Origin: Limisphaerales bacterium
GTDB taxonomy: Bacteria > Verrucomicrobiota > Verrucomicrobiia > Limisphaerales > AAA164-E04
DNA length: 64,000 nt
Direction of reading: 5' to 3'
Assembly (NCBI GenBank): GCA_024761205.1
Contig: JAMASS010000007.1
Span: forward strand, 1-64,000
Each line of letters starts with the position of its first letter. Within the stretch, counting starts at the first letter, position 1. Position numbers and translations under genes: made by a program. This document shows, in pieces, positions 37,020 to 47,699 of the stretch. Below the pieces are notes generated by a model that had not been told where the DNA came from, searched no databases, and saw only the letters and a program-made list of their open reading frames with translations.

Positions 37020-40000
37020 TTCTCCGGACAACGGGGGATTGGCTTGCTCGACTTCACCGTCAATTTCCGGTGGGGAACGGAAGCAGGAATCACAACGGTG
37101 ATGGTGTAGTTGATGAACGCGATGTGACGGCGCTCTTGAAATTTATCTTCGATCCGAATGCGCAGCCGAATCCCGCTGATGGCGCATTAGTGCGGCAGAA
37201 TGGCAGCAGCGTCTTTATTTCGACTGCGGAATCGACTGGCGGTCCCTTGACAGATGGAGAGCTGGGCGATGGTGATGGCGATATCGAGGTGCAATCAAGA
37301 TTCAGAATGTGCTGGAAGGCTTCGTGGAATTACCGGTGCCATCGCAAGTCGACGGAAGTCTCACTGTCATTATGCTGCGCGAGTCGCGATTGGAGCCGTG
37401 CCCCTCGAGAATGGACCTCAATTCGTGCCGGTAGGCACGGCTCGAGGGCAGGAGGATAAACCGGTTGACGTTTCAATGTCAGCGGCTGTCATGAATCCGC
37501 CAGCGGAAGCAGGCAAGCATGAGATTCCGCTGGTAATTGTTAATCCACTTTTCAGTCCCTTTAAGAACCGTACGGGGAGTGCTCAAGTGGATATCATCGT
37601 TAGCGGTTCGGATCAGCCGGCTGCAAAGAAAACGATACAACTTGATGTGCCCCTGTCCTCCTACTGCCAATGACGACGATGGCATGGTATCAGCCAACGC
37701 GACGGACAATATCTTGGACGTCTTAGTGACGACTTCATTGAACCGGACCAGAATGAGACCCTCTCAATTAGCGAGATCAAAACGCCAACGGCAAACGGCA
37801 GTCTGCTGTTTCGCCAGAGGGTATTTCGCCAGGCGGTGAACTGGCTTTATACGCCAAATCCAGGGTTCGAATGCACGGATCGTTTGGAATACTTCATCAA
37901 GGACTCCGGTGGGTTGACCGATGTCGTGGCCATCGATGTCCGGGTGTCCAGCATTGTTGAGGTGCCGGATGGAATCTGTGTGTGGGGCAGCCTTGCGAGT
38001 ACTTCTGAGAATTCCTCCGGGCATACCGTTCAACGCAGCTGATTTCTTGCGGCTCGGTGAGAACTTAGTTCTGAGCAACAAGGGCATTGGGAATCTGGAA
38101 AGCATTGGGAATACGACTCCAGTCAAGAATCTCAATCTCAGCGGAAACAATATCCGCAACTTTTTTCAATTGGAACCGTTGCCTGTCCTCACCGATTTCA
38201 ACGCGGCGAATAATCTTGCGGCCATCAAATCCGGCACTGCGAATGATCGCGTTCTCAACACATTGGCTGACTGGGGCGTAAATGTTGTTCGCGGGAAACA
38301 GTGCTAAGTGATCCCGTTTGATCCGATCACGGATTCATTCACTTACGATGCAAAGCCTCGGTTTCACGTGATAGGCGGGCCGCCGGACAATCCGATTGTC
38401 CTTACGTCCCCAGATGACATTGGAATGTCACCGCCCAGTGCCGGGTTTTTTTGATGGAGGCGGAGGGAAACTTTACTGTCATTGCGAATCAAGCAGGTAA
38501 TGATAGCGACTTTGCCGCAGAGCCTGTTGTTCGATTTGCGTTAGTCAAGTGAATGGGTGTAGGTCGTTTTGTTTGATGCTTTGCCGAAAAATCGGGTTTG
38601 CGGCGATTGCCGATCGGAATTTGGATAATCCACCGTTTGACGTCTTGGTCGAGGGTGGTGATTCGGGTGAACCGGTGGCCGTGGCTAGACATCATTTCTA
38701 TTGACGGTCGTACCATGACGTGCTCCGGCATGGTCTGGCGGGTGTTCAGGCATCGCAGGCGGGTAATGCGAACTTTGATCCGGCTGAGACGGTGCTTCGC
38801 GAATTCTTTGTCAATAGCTTGTCCACAATCTCAGGATTGACGGATCAAATGATGGATGAAGGCGGCTCGATCGGTCCGCTGTTGCTGCGGATTGAGGATC
38901 TCGAAAGTCCATAACACGCTAACAATTGCTACCTCCATTGTCAGGGAGGCGCTAGCTGATTCGGGGGTGAGGCTCGAAGGGACCGGAGGTGATCTAATCT
39001 TGCCAATAGTCCCGCCTAAGAATGCTTTCGGCGCCGCTGGGGTGAGGGTGTCCGTTTATAGATGAAAACAGAGGGCCGGTTTCGGAAGCGTTTCAAGTCA
39101 ATGTGAATTCAATCAACGATCCGCCAATGGTCGAAGTTGTTTTGGATAATTTATCTCTGTTTACATTCCTATTCCGTAACGCTGACGGTCAATGACGGCG
39201 ATAGCGGAAGTGCGGCGGCAACAATTGAAAACAAGACGGTGGTGGATGGTTATGTCGCCCCGGAAGTGTTGTATTTAGCGGCTTGGGCGACAAAGGGACA
39301 CAGGGGAGACTGTGTGCACAACAGACGCTTCGGGGGGCAACCTTGCTGCTCCCGCCGACGGATTCAGCGGCATAATCATTGCCTTGGGAGGAATCCGACA
39401 TTGCCACCGGCATTCCACTGAAGGGCCGCTCGAAGGTTCCCGTCAGCGCAGTGAGCACCGTGATGGCAGAATTGGTTGAGTGCGGGCAAACGGTGTCACA
39501 AGCAGAGATTGCGGTTAAAGCTGCGTTTGGTGTTCCGGGGCCGGTGGATTTATTAAACACCAATCCAATCTCGGGAACGCAGGGTGGGGATGCGACGGTT
39601 GGCGGAGTGCTTGAAGCTGTGGTCCAGGTTCAAAACTTGATTGTTCAGGCTAGCTCGGTGGTGATGGGCGCTTCGGCCCTTCATAAACATAAACGCCTCC
39701 CAACAAACCGTCTCCATCTGCGCTTTCCAAAAATGATTTTTCGGCAAACAAAGCGGCGAGGGCACTGTAGATACTGATCAGTCAACGGTGGTGGAGGCAA
39801 TCATCAAGGAATCAGGAGCCATTGTGAATTCTAGTGTCCCACGGAGCGGCCGGGGTTATTGCGGAGGCAAACCTGGGTGCCGCCAAAACAATTGCTTCGG
39901 AGGCTGATCAAGGCTTTGAGATCTCTGGTGGAGGTGGCGCAGATTCAGAAGGTGGCGTTTGTGGAAACCGCCACAGGGCTGGAAAATGCCAGTGCGGAAC

Positions 40001-40720
40001 TAGAGGTGATCGAGGGAATCGTGTTGAACGTTGCCGGTGAAAACTTGCAGAGCCAGATTGGCGCCCCGTGGAGGTCAACTTACCCGCGGGGAACGATTCG
40101 CCAACCATCTTCGCGATCTCTGATCGAGTGATTGTGGGAGATTCTTTGTTGGCTGGAGTGACTTTTGAAATCGGCGATACGGAGTCGGATGTCGGCCGGT
40201 TGACGAAGTCGGTGACATCGTCGAATCCGGGCGCTGGTAAGGGACGAAGATGCCGTCTTGCAAGGCGAGGGAGCGAGTCGATTTCTGGAGTTTATGCTGC
40301 TTGTGGATGCCGTTAGCAAGACGGAGATCAAGGTGGGGGTGGATGGCGGGATGCTGGGGAGTTCGTGTCGTTTTTGTGTGGTGGTGCAGCCGGTCAATGA
40401 TGCACCACGATTGTCGGGGATCACGGATATCGTGGTCGATGGAGGAGAGATCTCGATGACTAGCTTCAATGTAACTGTGCGGTCGGAGCTGCCGTCCGGT
40501 GGTGTTGGTGCTTGAGCGTGAAGAGAGTGGGCTGATGATCCGATGGGATACGAACGGGGAGTTGCAATCGGCTTCGAGTGTGGTGGCTCTTTGTTCTAGT
40601 GGTGGGCACGGTGAGTTTGTTTCGGATGGAATTTTCGGCTGAGGAGATGCGCTATTTCCGGGTGGTGAATGAAATCTCACGCGGAGATGCGGAGTTTTTC
40701 TTGAGGTGAGGGGAGAGTCC
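37020..40720 (+). pseudogene. Decayed large surface protein with dockerin-like, cadherin-like and LRR segments
   Basis: A chain of fragments in all three frames suggests one or more very large exported proteins. A dockerin-like calcium motif HNGDGVVDERDVTALLKFIF (about 37093-37150) is followed by tandem cadherin/VCBS-like repeats (TANDDDGMVSANATDNILDV, then LYTPNPGFECTDRLEYFIKD), an LRR stretch (NLNLSGNNIRNFFQLEPLP), and later repeats (TVMAELVECGQTVSQAEIAV, EINVD-like NDAPRLSGITDIVVDGGE). Such proteins act in adhesion or polymer binding. Dozens of stops and frameshifts are spread over 3.7 kb. It may represent more than one original gene. Confidence 0.6.
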
Positions 40721-40956
40721 TCGCGAGTCGGGTGCTCGCTGACTTTTGGTTTCACGCTAGGTTCTGACGAGTGAATGGAGAGGCACACGAAGGCATGAGG
40801 AGAAGAATGGGGGAGAAGAGATTTAATTAAACTACAGAATACTCGAAATGCCAGAACATTGAGGCTGGCAACTTCCTTTATTCTGTGACGCTGATGTTGG
40901 TAGGAATGAACAATGGCTTAGTCCGGCTTAGGAGTCGGTTCAGTGGATTGAGAGAT

Positions 40957-42366
40957 TTAGTGGAGGGTTTGTTGGAGTTGGGTTCTGAAGGCGCGTTCTG
41001 CGTTTTCTTGTTTTTTGTATGATTGGTCTGTGGCGATGGCTTTGATGAATTGGGCGCAGGCTGTGCGCTGTTCCTTGGACCAGTGCTTGGTAAATCCTTG
41101 TTCGGTGTCTTCGAGTTTGATGGGTGAGGATCCCTCAACGACGGGGACAGGGCGAGCATGTGCCCAGTTGGAGACATGCTGGAAGTAGAGCAGGGCGCGG
41201 TCTAGCAGGATGAAAGGAAACTGTGGGTTGGTGTTTGGGCCAACTGTGATTCTGGTGCCGCCAAGTTTCTGTTTTTTAATCCGAGTCCGAGCGAGGTCTT
41301 CACCCTTGAGCCAGGCGGCGGTCGCTCCCGCAAGTGCTCCGGAGAGAGTGAAGATGCCAAAGGAGAGTCCAGCGGCCATCAAGTCTAATTTGACCCCGAG
41401 CCCACCACCCAAGAGCACTGCGGTGGAAATAATTTGTTTCTTGGACAATCCGAGCACTTGCCAAGTGCGGGACGTGAACAGATCGTCATGGAGGATGGAT
41501 TGTGGAGGAATGTCGAGGTTGAAAATGCTGTGTTTGAAGAGATGTCGGATCTGTTGGTGGGCGTTGCGTTCCATTTCATGCAAGGCTTTTCGGTATTTTT
41601 TTTGAAGAGCGTCGCGAGTGACGGCCTCTTCGTCCGGCTTAAAGACAGACTTCGATTCGGTATGAGTGATCGCCTGGCGAACGATGTGACAAAAAATGCC
41701 GGAGACTTGCCGGATACGATTAGCCCAGTCCTCTTCAAAAGCACTAATGGCTGTGGCGAGTGCGGCTTCCCAGTCTTGGTTCATGCTCTTGAGACTTTCC
41801 AATAGGGCGATGCGTTCGGAGTAGGTCGCTTGATGGGCGTTGAAGAGTCGGATGGAGTTGAATGATTTTGAGCAGGCGCTCTTCCATTGGGCAATGTAGG
41901 CTTCCCCGGTATCTTTGGGGTTGATTACTGCCATGCGCGGATTTCCGGTGAGGCGCAGGATTTCCATTTCCATGCGGTCGGTGCTGCTGATGGGGCGGCT
42001 CCCGTCAATGACGTAAATCACCCCGCACTCTTGCGCCAGCGGTGTCAGGAGTTCGCGGTCATGGGCTAGACCGGGTTCGTTGTGATGGGCTTCGAGAAAT
42101 TTTGCTGCCAGGCCGGTGGTGGTGGCTTCCCGCGCGCGAAACCACTCAAGGATCTGTCGGGGATGCTGAAATCCGGGCGTGTCGATGAATTGAATGATGG
42201 CGCGGTCGTCAATGCGGACGGAGTATTCCCGGTTGACGGTGGTTTCCCCCGGAGTGGGGCTAATCCGAACCGAATCGTCCTCTGTCAAAGTAGCGACTAC
42301 GGAGGATTTCCCTTCGTTCGGGTGTCCGACGACAGCGTAGATGGGCAATGGATTACTCGTTGTCAT
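40957..42366 (-). CDS. DUF3482-type membrane-associated GTPase
   Basis: The 469-residue protein has an N-terminal GTPase domain: G1 GHPNEGKSS at residues 14-22, a Thr in the switch region (PGETTVNRE), G3 DTPG at 62-65, and, instead of canonical NKxD, VINPKD, as usual for this family. The middle is helical, with a hydrophobic hairpin (GGGLGVKLDLMAAGLSFGIF, LSGALAGATAAWLKG) typical of DUF3482. It overlaps the upstream DUF2868 gene by 14 bases and is translationally coupled to it. The pair recurs in many bacteria, but its function is not established to my knowledge; membrane remodelling or stress is inferred from the GTPase architecture. The reading frame is intact between decayed regions. Confidence 0.88.
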   Translation of the reverse strand: MTTSNPLPIYAVVGHPNEGKSSVVATLTEDDSVRISPTPGETTVNREYSVRIDDRAIIQFIDTPGFQHPRQILEWFRAREATTTGLAAKFLEAHHNEPGLAHDRELLTPLAQECGVIYVIDGSRPISSTDRMEMEILRLTGNPRMAVINPKDTGEAYIAQWKSACSKSFNSIRLFNAHQATYSERIALLESLKSMNQDWEAALATAISAFEEDWANRIRQVSGIFCHIVRQAITHTESKSVFKPDEEAVTRDALQKKYRKALHEMERNAHQQIRHLFKHSIFNLDIPPQSILHDDLFTSRTWQVLGLSKKQIISTAVLLGGGLGVKLDLMAAGLSFGIFTLSGALAGATAAWLKGEDLARTRIKKQKLGGTRITVGPNTNPQFPFILLDRALLYFQHVSNWAHARPVPVVEGSSPIKLEDTEQGFTKHWSKEQRTACAQFIKAIATDQSYKKQENAERAFRTQLQQTLH

Positions 42367-43963
42367 CGGTGAGGGAAAGAGGGGCGACCGCTATGTTTCC
42401 GTCGCTCAGGGCAGCGAGGGATTGCTCCCAGATGCGGTGGTTGGTTTGACTGGCGACTCCCACTTGTCCGGCATCTTCCGGACGGCCTACTAGCAATATC
42501 ATCAGTTTTCCACTCGCGCCCTGTGAAGCTCTCAATTGTTTCAGCCAGTTGAGAGATTCCCGGATAGGGGGTTGAAAAGCCTCTTGGAGGACAACCAGAC
42601 GAGCATAGGTTTCCTCTGTTTGCAGGGCTTTGAGGGCGTTCCGGAAATCTGACCACGATTCCGTTTCGTCGGGGAGTTTGAGCCATTTGCTGATCGTCCA
42701 ATTGATTTGGCGATGGATCGATCCGGCGACGACCCGATGGTTGATTCGTTTCGACAATTCCGGCTCGATGATCAGGTAGGCGGTTTGGTGATCTGAGGAG
42801 GGCGCCATTGGAGCGGGCGCTCCAGACGGCCGCTCGCTAACGGGCGACGGGTTGGTGTCGGCGTGCGTTTCCGGAGTGAGAGTGGTGTCGAGTTGCCTTC
42901 GGTTCATGTTTTCCCATAGACGATCGCAGGTGAGGGAGTTGAAGCGGAGTTTTTTCAGTTGCCAGCGAACGATTATCCAAGTGGCTAGCCAAAGCAAGAG
43001 TCTCGGCAGTAACCCATAGGTGAGGAGTGAGCAGACGAGGAAGGGCCACCAGGAGACAAGGTTGGTGGTGACCAAGGTGCGAATGCCATCCTTGAGATAG
43101 ATTCGGCTTCCTTCAATTTGCGAGACTGTTGGTGCTCCTTCCGGGTAAAACCAAGCCCAGGGGCGGGCAATGATGCCTGTTACTTGATGGACTCTGGCCG
43201 GCGAAAGGTTCAGGGAGGATTGCCAACCAAAGGCGCGGTCGCTCACGGTCACTAGGAGGAGCGTGGTCGAGATGGCAGCAATATTGAACCATACGCTAAA
43301 AGTTTGGGCGAGTCCGGTAATGATGCCGACGATCATCGGTTGATAACGCGACTGCTTTTTGCCGAGGGATCCAAGAAATGCAGCGAGCTGCAGCCGGGTT
43401 TCACCGGTGCAATGGCTGAGCGCTCCCTTTTGAATCCAGGCGGATGTCCGGTTTAAAGTGAATTGAATCAGTGGTGTGACGATCCCTGTTTCCAAACTGA
43501 GGAATCCGAATCGGCGCAGGAGTAGCGCTTCTGTGGCGATGAGCAACAACAACAGTTGGCCGCCGAGAAGAAAGAAGAGAAAGGTGGCCACGTTGATCGG
43601 CTGTGTGCCGTCATAGTGAAGAAGGCTCGCGCTAGCCAGCACGCCGCTCAGGAGGCCGGCGACGATGAGGGCACCGGCGAGGACTCGCTTGCTGTGGCAG
43701 AAGATCGTTCCAGGCCAGAGTGTGGATGCAGGTGCGTGGCGGCGTTGCGCTTCCAGCCAATACCGAAAAGCGGTTTCTCGATGAGACGAATCCAGATATT
43801 GTCCTTCAAGACCACTCTCTACCAGGAAGGTTAGAAAGATCTGTCGGTGATCTGCAGGAGAGGTGCCGTCAGCCTTAAAGGCCGTCTCAACTGCATAGTC
43901 GAAGTCGATGGCATCTTCCAGCCGCCACGATTCCGAAACATTGAGGGGCTTTGCGTAAGCCAT
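42353..43963 (-). CDS. DUF2868 multi-spanning membrane protein, partner of the GTPase
   Basis: The 536-residue protein has a soluble N-terminus starting MAYAKPLNVSESWRLEDAID. Membrane spans lie at about residues 88-110, 118-145, 208-240 and 298-330 (for example VATFLFFLLGGQLLLLLIAT), with family-like stretches LGSLGKKQSRYQPMIVG and SVWFNIAAISTTLLLVTVSD between them. A cytoplasmic C-terminal domain of about 190 residues (AYLIIEPELSKRINHRVVAG, LMILLVGRPEDAGQV) resembles an inactive nucleotide-binding fold. It is the standard upstream partner of the DUF3482 GTPase and presumably anchors it. The stop lies inside the GTPase start region. Confidence 0.87.
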   Translation of the reverse strand: MAYAKPLNVSESWRLEDAIDFDYAVETAFKADGTSPADHRQIFLTFLVESGLEGQYLDSSHRETAFRYWLEAQRRHAPASTLWPGTIFCHSKRVLAGALIVAGLLSGVLASASLLHYDGTQPINVATFLFFLLGGQLLLLLIATEALLLRRFGFLSLETGIVTPLIQFTLNRTSAWIQKGALSHCTGETRLQLAAFLGSLGKKQSRYQPMIVGIITGLAQTFSVWFNIAAISTTLLLVTVSDRAFGWQSSLNLSPARVHQVTGIIARPWAWFYPEGAPTVSQIEGSRIYLKDGIRTLVTTNLVSWWPFLVCSLLTYGLLPRLLLWLATWIIVRWQLKKLRFNSLTCDRLWENMNRRQLDTTLTPETHADTNPSPVSERPSGAPAPMAPSSDHQTAYLIIEPELSKRINHRVVAGSIHRQINWTISKWLKLPDETESWSDFRNALKALQTEETYARLVVLQEAFQPPIRESLNWLKQLRASQGASGKLMILLVGRPEDAGQVGVASQTNHRIWEQSLAALSDGNIAVAPLSLTDDNE

Positions 43964-43984
43964 TGTGATGGCACTGGACGTTGA

Positions 43985-44023
43985 ACAAATAAAAACGCGA
44001 AGGCGATTAATTGCCTTCGCGTT
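43985..44023 (-). terminator. Rho-independent terminator downstream of the glutaredoxin gene
   Basis: A perfect 11-pair stem AACGCGAAGGC/GCCTTCGCGTT (43994-44004 and 44013-44023) with an eight-base loop is followed on the minus strand by TTTTTATTT. It lies 27 bases past the glutaredoxin stop and separates that gene from the DUF2868-DUF3482 pair. Confidence 0.9.
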
Positions 44024-44049
44024 GGATCAATGCGTTCGTTAAAGCTGTC

Positions 44050-44400
44050 TCAAGACCGGAAATTGACGGACTGTTCTTCATGTACTTCGTCGGGGCAAGG
44101 CGCATTGGTGGGGGCGTCAGCTTCCTTGCCGGAAGGCGTAACCAGCTTGTTGGCGAGGAGGTAAGCCTCGACCTCTTCACCGCTCACGTCCGCCAGCATC
44201 ACACCATTGACTTGTACACAGGGACTAAGCATCTGACCGCTCTTTTCGATCATTTCCTGACGTTGGGCGGGGTCATTGATGATGTCGCGATCTTCGAATT
44301 CAAGGGAATATTTCCGCATTATGGCGCGCACTCCTTCACTCCACCCGCAGTAAGGCTTTAAGTAAGCAACAACTTCTAAAGGTTGATTTGTATCACTCAT
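44050..44400 (-). CDS. Glutaredoxin-like protein with CGWS active site
   Basis: From ATG 44400 (MSDTNQPLEVVAYLKPYC) the product has 116 residues. The thioredoxin-fold strand runs into the active site PYCGWSEGV, a monothiol-type CxxS at 18-21. The cis-Pro region LSPCVQVNGVMLADVSGEE and a final helix follow. The C-terminal tail of about 25 residues (EADAPTNAPCPDEVHEEQS) is acidic and has an extra Cys. Glutaredoxins reduce mixed disulfides or handle Fe-S clusters. The CGWS variant (not CGFS or CPYC) leaves its biochemical class open. An ATG at 44415 would add five residues. A strong terminator follows. Confidence 0.85.
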   Translation of the reverse strand: MSDTNQPLEVVAYLKPYCGWSEGVRAIMRKYSLEFEDRDIINDPAQRQEMIEKSGQMLSPCVQVNGVMLADVSGEEVEAYLLANKLVTPSGKEADAPTNAPCPDEVHEEQSVNFRS

Positions 44401-44608
44401 ACTGAAAATCTCCATGCCGCCGACGGGCGGTCACACAACGATTATTAAATTCTGCCGCATTTCTCGGAGAAATCAATGGTGAAATTTGGAGAAATGAAAT
44501 AGGGTTAACGGGACTTAAGTCCCCTTTCACTTCCAACAAAAGTGGTGGCGAGCTCAACGAGGAGAGCAAAATTGAGGAAGGTTGCCGCAAGTTCACTTAT
44601 GTTTAGAG

Positions 44609-45404
44609 CCGAGGCATCTCAGTCTGTCCTTCATCCTCCGAGAGTTCATACAAGTAAATATAATCCTTCCGTGGACTCCAATCGACATGCCCATGGCAAT
44701 GCCCCGAGTTGAGGCCGTTCGCGCCGTGATTGTCCGCCTTGCCTAGGTAGCAGAGTCTGCTGATAATTCCTTGATCCAGCATCAGCCGCACTCGGGATAG
44801 CCCGCAATTTATCCCTTAATCCAAAGCTATCATGCTGCTGCTGATTAGGTGTGGATGTTGTGCAAATCCTTGCGAGCGCCATTGATGCGCTTCATTCGCC
44901 CATAAAAGGGGATCTCCGTCCACATATCGACATCCGCGCCGAAAAAACCGAAGTTTTGGTAACTCGACCCGTGTGCTCGCTCCCTTTCGTGCAACAAATC
45001 GCGCAAATTCGCATACCCTTCCACATCTGAAAACGGGTGCCGATCACACGCTTCGCTCACGACATTCTTCGTGCTGGGAGACAAACATATAGACAGCGTT
45101 CCTCCACATATCCGCTCGCCAGTCAGCTCAGGTTCTGATATTCAAAATCCGATTTGCCCGATAAACTGTTTTGCGAGTCACCATGCGCATAAGCCAAAGC
45201 TGCCATCGTCAGTTGCCGCATATTGGTCATGCATGAGAGCCGCCGGCCCCGTTCCTTTGCCAACGACAAGGCCGGTGGCAGAAGCCCCGTCAAAACACCG
45301 ATGATGCCAATCACCACCACTAGCTCGATCAGAGTGAATCCAGGGACTCCATCTCGCGCCAGACGGTATTGATTCCGGGAGCTATTCATCTCAATCTTTC
45401 TCAT
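44609..45404 (-). pseudogene. Decayed prepilin-like protein (DUF1559-like)
   Basis: The N-terminus (45404-45123) has the class III/pseudopilin signal PGFTLIELVVVIGIIGVLTG with Glu at position 5 after the cleavage site, followed by ERGRRLSCMTNMRQLTMAAL. Later frames continue with HPFSDVEGYANLRDLLHERE, FFGADVDMWTEIPFYGRMKR and, near the end, CHGHVDWSPRKDYIYLYEL, resembling the conserved DGHV ending of these proteins. Frame changes near 45120, 44845 and 44700 break it. Such proteins are numerous exported pilin-like components in PVC bacteria. Confidence 0.75.
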
Positions 45405-45414
45405 CGGACAGAAC

Positions 45415-46110
45415 CGCTGCTTTTTTCCATTTACCTAAATGCTTCCTCCCCCATGTATCGCAATGGCGTTCCAAACAATGCCCCTCCAGGTCGTCGCACA
45501 ACATTTGGCACCGTATCTCATGGCCTCCTCTTCAGTCAGCACTACCCCCTGCTTCTCCGTCAGAACGATCCCGTGTGTTGCCAACTTGCACACATGGTCT
45601 GTCGCCTATCTCTTAAAAATCCAAAATCCACCCTCTGCCAACTAATGTGGATTGGCACGCCGCCAGTTCGATAAATCGAATACAGACGGCTATCCGCGGG
45701 TTCGTCCTGCGTTCTCGCAGCAGCCGCACAAATGGCATATGCAAAAGAGCTCCTTCAAACGTCCGCAGCAGATTTCCCGGAACCCTCCGAAACGCGGCTG
45801 CGCATCCAGCCAAATCACGCAATCAAACTCAAACGCTTTCACTCCGGCAGACAGGTGAACCAAGAATCGTCAATCTTCCGTCGCCTCCACAGCAGGCGCT
45901 GCAAAACATACCGCCTCTGCCACGGGGTGCTCACTGAACACTCGAAACTGTCTAAACACTCCAACCGCTCTGGCCGATGCGATACAACGCTCCATACCCG
46001 CCGCTTGCTCATTTCCCAAACAAACGCTCCAATAGCAACAGTTCACCGCCTCGCTTACTCTACACGCTCACCCCTTCTTATCCAAAGCTTGCGGTGCACC
46101 TCGCGATTGC
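45415..46110 (-). pseudogene. Probable decayed glycosyltransferase
   Basis: Merging minus-strand frames gives a chain with IASARAVGVFRQFRVFSEHP, then HLSAGVKAFEFDCVIWLDAQ, NLLRTFEGALLHMPFVRLLR and, nearer the end, MLCDDLEGH and CDTWGR. The segment FEFDCVIWLDA resembles the strand and DxD-like position of GT-A fold glycosyltransferases. At least four frame changes and several stops interrupt it. The identification rests on this one motif and overall pattern. Confidence 0.4.
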
Positions 46111-46139
46111 ACAAGTGATCCCTTGCGTAAGAGGTGCAC

Positions 46140-46480
46140 TGCGCACTCATCCACCGCCGCAAATCATAGTCCCAATACAACCCTTGAGCCGTTTCTTGAT
46201 ACTCGCCAAACAAACCGCACAAATAGCCACATTTCTTGTCCGGTACCAGATTCCCAAAATGACATCCCCTGGAGCCAGCGGAACCGCCCCGGTCAACATT
46301 GCTTCCACAACCACTCCTCCCCACGATTCGCAAAAAATGGTCCAAAGCCCTACACAAACAAATCCAACGATTGCAAAAACCAAAATGCCGGCATCGCTTC
46401 CGTCGCCAGCAACCGCCACTCCGGACCAAATCGATGCCATGAGCACTTCTTTTTAGTTTATCGCTCCAAGCCATCACTTG
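46140..46480 (-). pseudogene. Membrane-protein fragment, unidentified
   Basis: A minus-strand frame of about 100 codons (46446-46147) holds two hydrophobic stretches, DAGILVFAIVGFVCVGLWTI and VVVEAMLTGAVPLAPGDVIL, ending without a recognisable family. It may be a small membrane gene or the front of a broken one. A second frame across the same bases looks like a shifted continuation. Confidence 0.35.
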
Positions 46481-46713
46481 ATATCACGTCTACGGAACGC
46501 CCAACGCCTCATAAAAAACTGGAAAATCCGCTAGAAATTTTATGGGATCCGAGCACGACAAGCGAACTAACGCGATCTCTTCATTCCACCGTTCCCCGCA
46601 AGAAAACTAATCCGACTGCGCATAGTTTTCTATGATGGCTTCCGTCACTCCCTAATAGTATAGTGGACAAAACGCCAGGGCTTAATACTCCGACAGGAAC
46701 ACCAACCTTTGCG

Positions 46714-47406
46714 CTACGGCTTCCTCCGCTCTTTTAAAAGTCCACATCGTTCGAGAAAAAACTTCAGCCCTCGCTCGTTGATTTGTTGCGCGCAGCCACT
46801 GGCAAAGATATCTAGCTCGCAAATCATCAGCGCGATGCCGTTTATCCGATTAAACAGCTTTGACTCTAGTTCGATGCCAATTCCAGTTTCTTTGATCGCT
46901 TCCCAAATGTTTCGATCTTTCAAATGCGGCTTATGCCGCAACACTAAGCAAATCTCGAAGTCATCCGCCGCCGCCGCAAATCCCAGATTTTCGTTGCTCC
47001 TCCTCTCACCTTTCCCCAGCGGACCGAAAAGGAACAACTTTTTCACCCCTCAGCTCCTTTGAGTTCCGAAATCACTACCCGCACATGCACACCCAAGCCG
47101 CCGATCAACAGCCCATTTCGTATCAGCGAGAACCAGGACTTTCCCCCCTCTGCTGGTCGCAACCCATTGCTCGCCGCCACCGCAATTTCCTTCTACAAAC
47201 ATATAAATATAGCCTAAGTAAAATGTGAACACTGCCAATACCCTCATCATCGCCACACACAGCAGGTCCTTGCTGTGCGAGAAAATCAAAAACAAATCTA
47301 GCAGCGGTTCACCCGTTAGCGTCAACACACCAAGATAACTCATCATTTCCGCATCTCCCCGAATGAAAAAGGGCACCAATCTCACCGATTCCTCAAGCCG
47401 GATCAT
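46714..47406 (-). pseudogene. Two adjoining frames of unknown function, possibly one broken gene
   Basis: The frame 47406-47050 (118 codons) is hydrophobic in its middle (VAMMRVLAVFTFYLGYIYMF). The next frame, 47046-46714 (110 codons), starts MKKLFLFGPLGKGERRSNEN, which has a faint likeness to the nucleotidyltransferase opening LFGSxARG but lacks its DxD. The frames meet within four bases, as after a frameshift or as two tiny coupled genes. The second has good composition and could be intact. No firm family. Confidence 0.35.
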
Positions 47407-47699
47407 TTAACCCTTAAGACTCCTTCAGAACCATTGTCTAAAATCAATTTCCCTAGTCGGTCAATTTTGGATTGAGTGGCCGCCCATCCGCGTTCTTTGT
47501 CACTCAGTTGCCGGGTGATATTGTCATGGCCTTCCTTATCAATCTATTAGCTCACTGCCGAATAAAAATTTGATTTTGCTGAGCATTCCTGCATTCAGAC
47601 GAAAGGTTTTCATTTATCATATCCATAATCATGGTGCAATCTATTGAGAAATTGCAATAGGGAAGAGATATTTAAAGATGATTCTGCTATGAATCTCAC

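Noticed and set aside
40075-40788. 237-codon minus-strand frame
   Set aside because: Ser/Pro/His-rich and opposite recognisable remnants of the surface protein on the plus strand.
46714-47046. A nucleotidyltransferase of the MNT type
   Set aside because: LFGPLGKG resembles the opening motif, but the essential Asp pair is absent.
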